Assembly (NCBI RefSeq): GCF_001942465.1
Contig: NZ_MKJY01000366.1
Coordinates: 1-51,178 of the forward strand
Direction of reading: 5' to 3'
Origin: Actinomadura sp. CNU-125
Lineage (GTDB): Bacteria; Actinomycetota; Actinomycetes; Streptosporangiales; Streptosporangiaceae
DNA length: 51,178 bases
This document shows positions 50,959 through 51,178 of this stretch, piece after piece. Each line of letters begins with the position of its first letter. The first letter of the stretch is position 1. The position numbers and the translations under genes are program-made. Under the pieces are notes generated by a model. That model was not told the origin of the DNA, did no database searches, and saw only the letters and a program-made list of their open reading frames with translations.

Positions 50959-51178
50959 CCCGCCGCGCCCCCTGCGGCACCGTCGCCGCCTACCTCCGTC
51001 ACATCAAGCGCCACGAACCCACCGACGCCGAATGTCGCGCCGCATGGGCCGCGCACCGCAAAGCCGAACGCGCCCCACACCGCACCGGCCTCGACCCCGC
51101 GAAGGTGTCCGCCGAGAACCGCACCGCCGCCCGGCAGCGCCGCATCGCCGCGTACCGGTACATGACCCGCACCCTCGG
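50955..51178 (+). CDS. Phage-like Cys/His-bearing protein, 5' part (cut by window end)
   Basis: A GTG start overlaps the previous stop and the frame is open to the end of the window (74 codons). It reads APCGTVAAYLRHIKRHEPTD followed by AECRAAWAAHRKAER, a pattern seen in small actinophage proteins with a Cys-x-x-x-Tyr and Cys-x-x-Ala spacing. Very basic, possibly nucleic-acid binding. Function unknown. Confidence 0.55.
   Translation, partial: MTRRAPCGTVAAYLRHIKRHEPTDAECRAAWAAHRKAERAPHRTGLDPAKVSAENRTAARQRRIAAYRYMTRTL

Noticed and set aside
42789..51178. Plasmid or conjugative (AICE) type of the element
   Set aside because: No replication initiator, FtsK-like transfer ATPase or prophage structural gene is present in the visible part, so the element type is left open.
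1..51178. CRISPR arrays, tRNA or rRNA genes and insertion sequences
   Set aside because: No regularly spaced direct repeats, cloverleaf-like sequences or transposase frames were recognised; tRNA absence near the integrase also argues against a tRNA attachment site. A computed scan would be needed to be certain.

Overview
The window is high-GC DNA with strong G/C preference at codon third positions. GTG starts are frequent, and the gene content is rich in LLM (luciferase-like, F420/FMN) oxidoreductases, acyl-CoA dehydrogenases, P450s, TetR/LacI/GntR regulators and a DUF3616 protein. This points to a filamentous actinomycete, possibly Streptosporangiales/Thermomonosporaceae such as an Actinomadura relative; the lineage is an inference from gene content, not from a marker gene. 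No rRNA, tRNA or CRISPR array was seen.

Layout. 0-9.2 kb: a divergent bicupin/flavoprotein pair, an SDR-isochorismatase operon, a FadR-type GntR regulator, a GntP-type permease with a TetR regulator, a Bcp-type peroxiredoxin and an LLM oxidoreductase. 9.8-12.3 kb: a hotdog thioesterase converging on an SCP2-type thiolase/DUF35 pair. 12.6-17.3 kb: a decayed stretch in which an amidohydrolase, an acyl-CoA synthetase, an LLM protein and a flavoprotein each lack internal segments, while the LacI and ArsR regulators between them look intact. 18.0-31.0 kb: a co-directional catabolic array (two acyl-CoA dehydrogenases, CoA ligase, CaiB-type CoA-transferase, 3-hydroxyisobutyrate-type dehydrogenase, two aldehyde dehydrogenases, P450, DoxX, ferredoxin reductase, RidA). 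31.0-37.4 kb, reverse strand: LLM oxidoreductase, MFS exporter, enoyl-CoA hydratase, acyl-CoA dehydrogenase, DUF3616. 37.5-41.4 kb: a second P450, then a divergent pair of lysine 2,3-aminomutase (kamA) and 3,5-diaminohexanoate dehydrogenase (kdd). 41.4-42.8 kb: a DUF2252 gene whose 3' end is replaced by an integrated element. 42.8-51.2 kb: the left part of that element (large serine integrase, divergent XRE-type switch with clustered operator half-sites, then a chain of small overlapping phage-like genes); it runs off the right edge.

How the genes work together. The central array looks like a pathway that activates a hydrophobic or branched carboxylate to its CoA ester (CoA ligase, CoA-transferase), oxidises it (acyl-CoA dehydrogenases, enoyl-CoA hydratase, thiolase/DUF35, thioesterase) and handles hydroxyl/aldehyde stages with the P450 and aldehyde dehydrogenases. 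The substrate cannot be read from the sequence. KamA and Kdd form two steps of the beta-lysine/3,5-diaminohexanoate route of lysine breakdown.

Caution. Roughly a third of the genes carry a frame break, several explained by one missing G or C in a short homopolymer. Many are probably assembly or base-calling errors, so the frameshifted genes are described as single genes. The multi-residue deletions at 12.6-17.3 kb are a different class and may be real gene decay.
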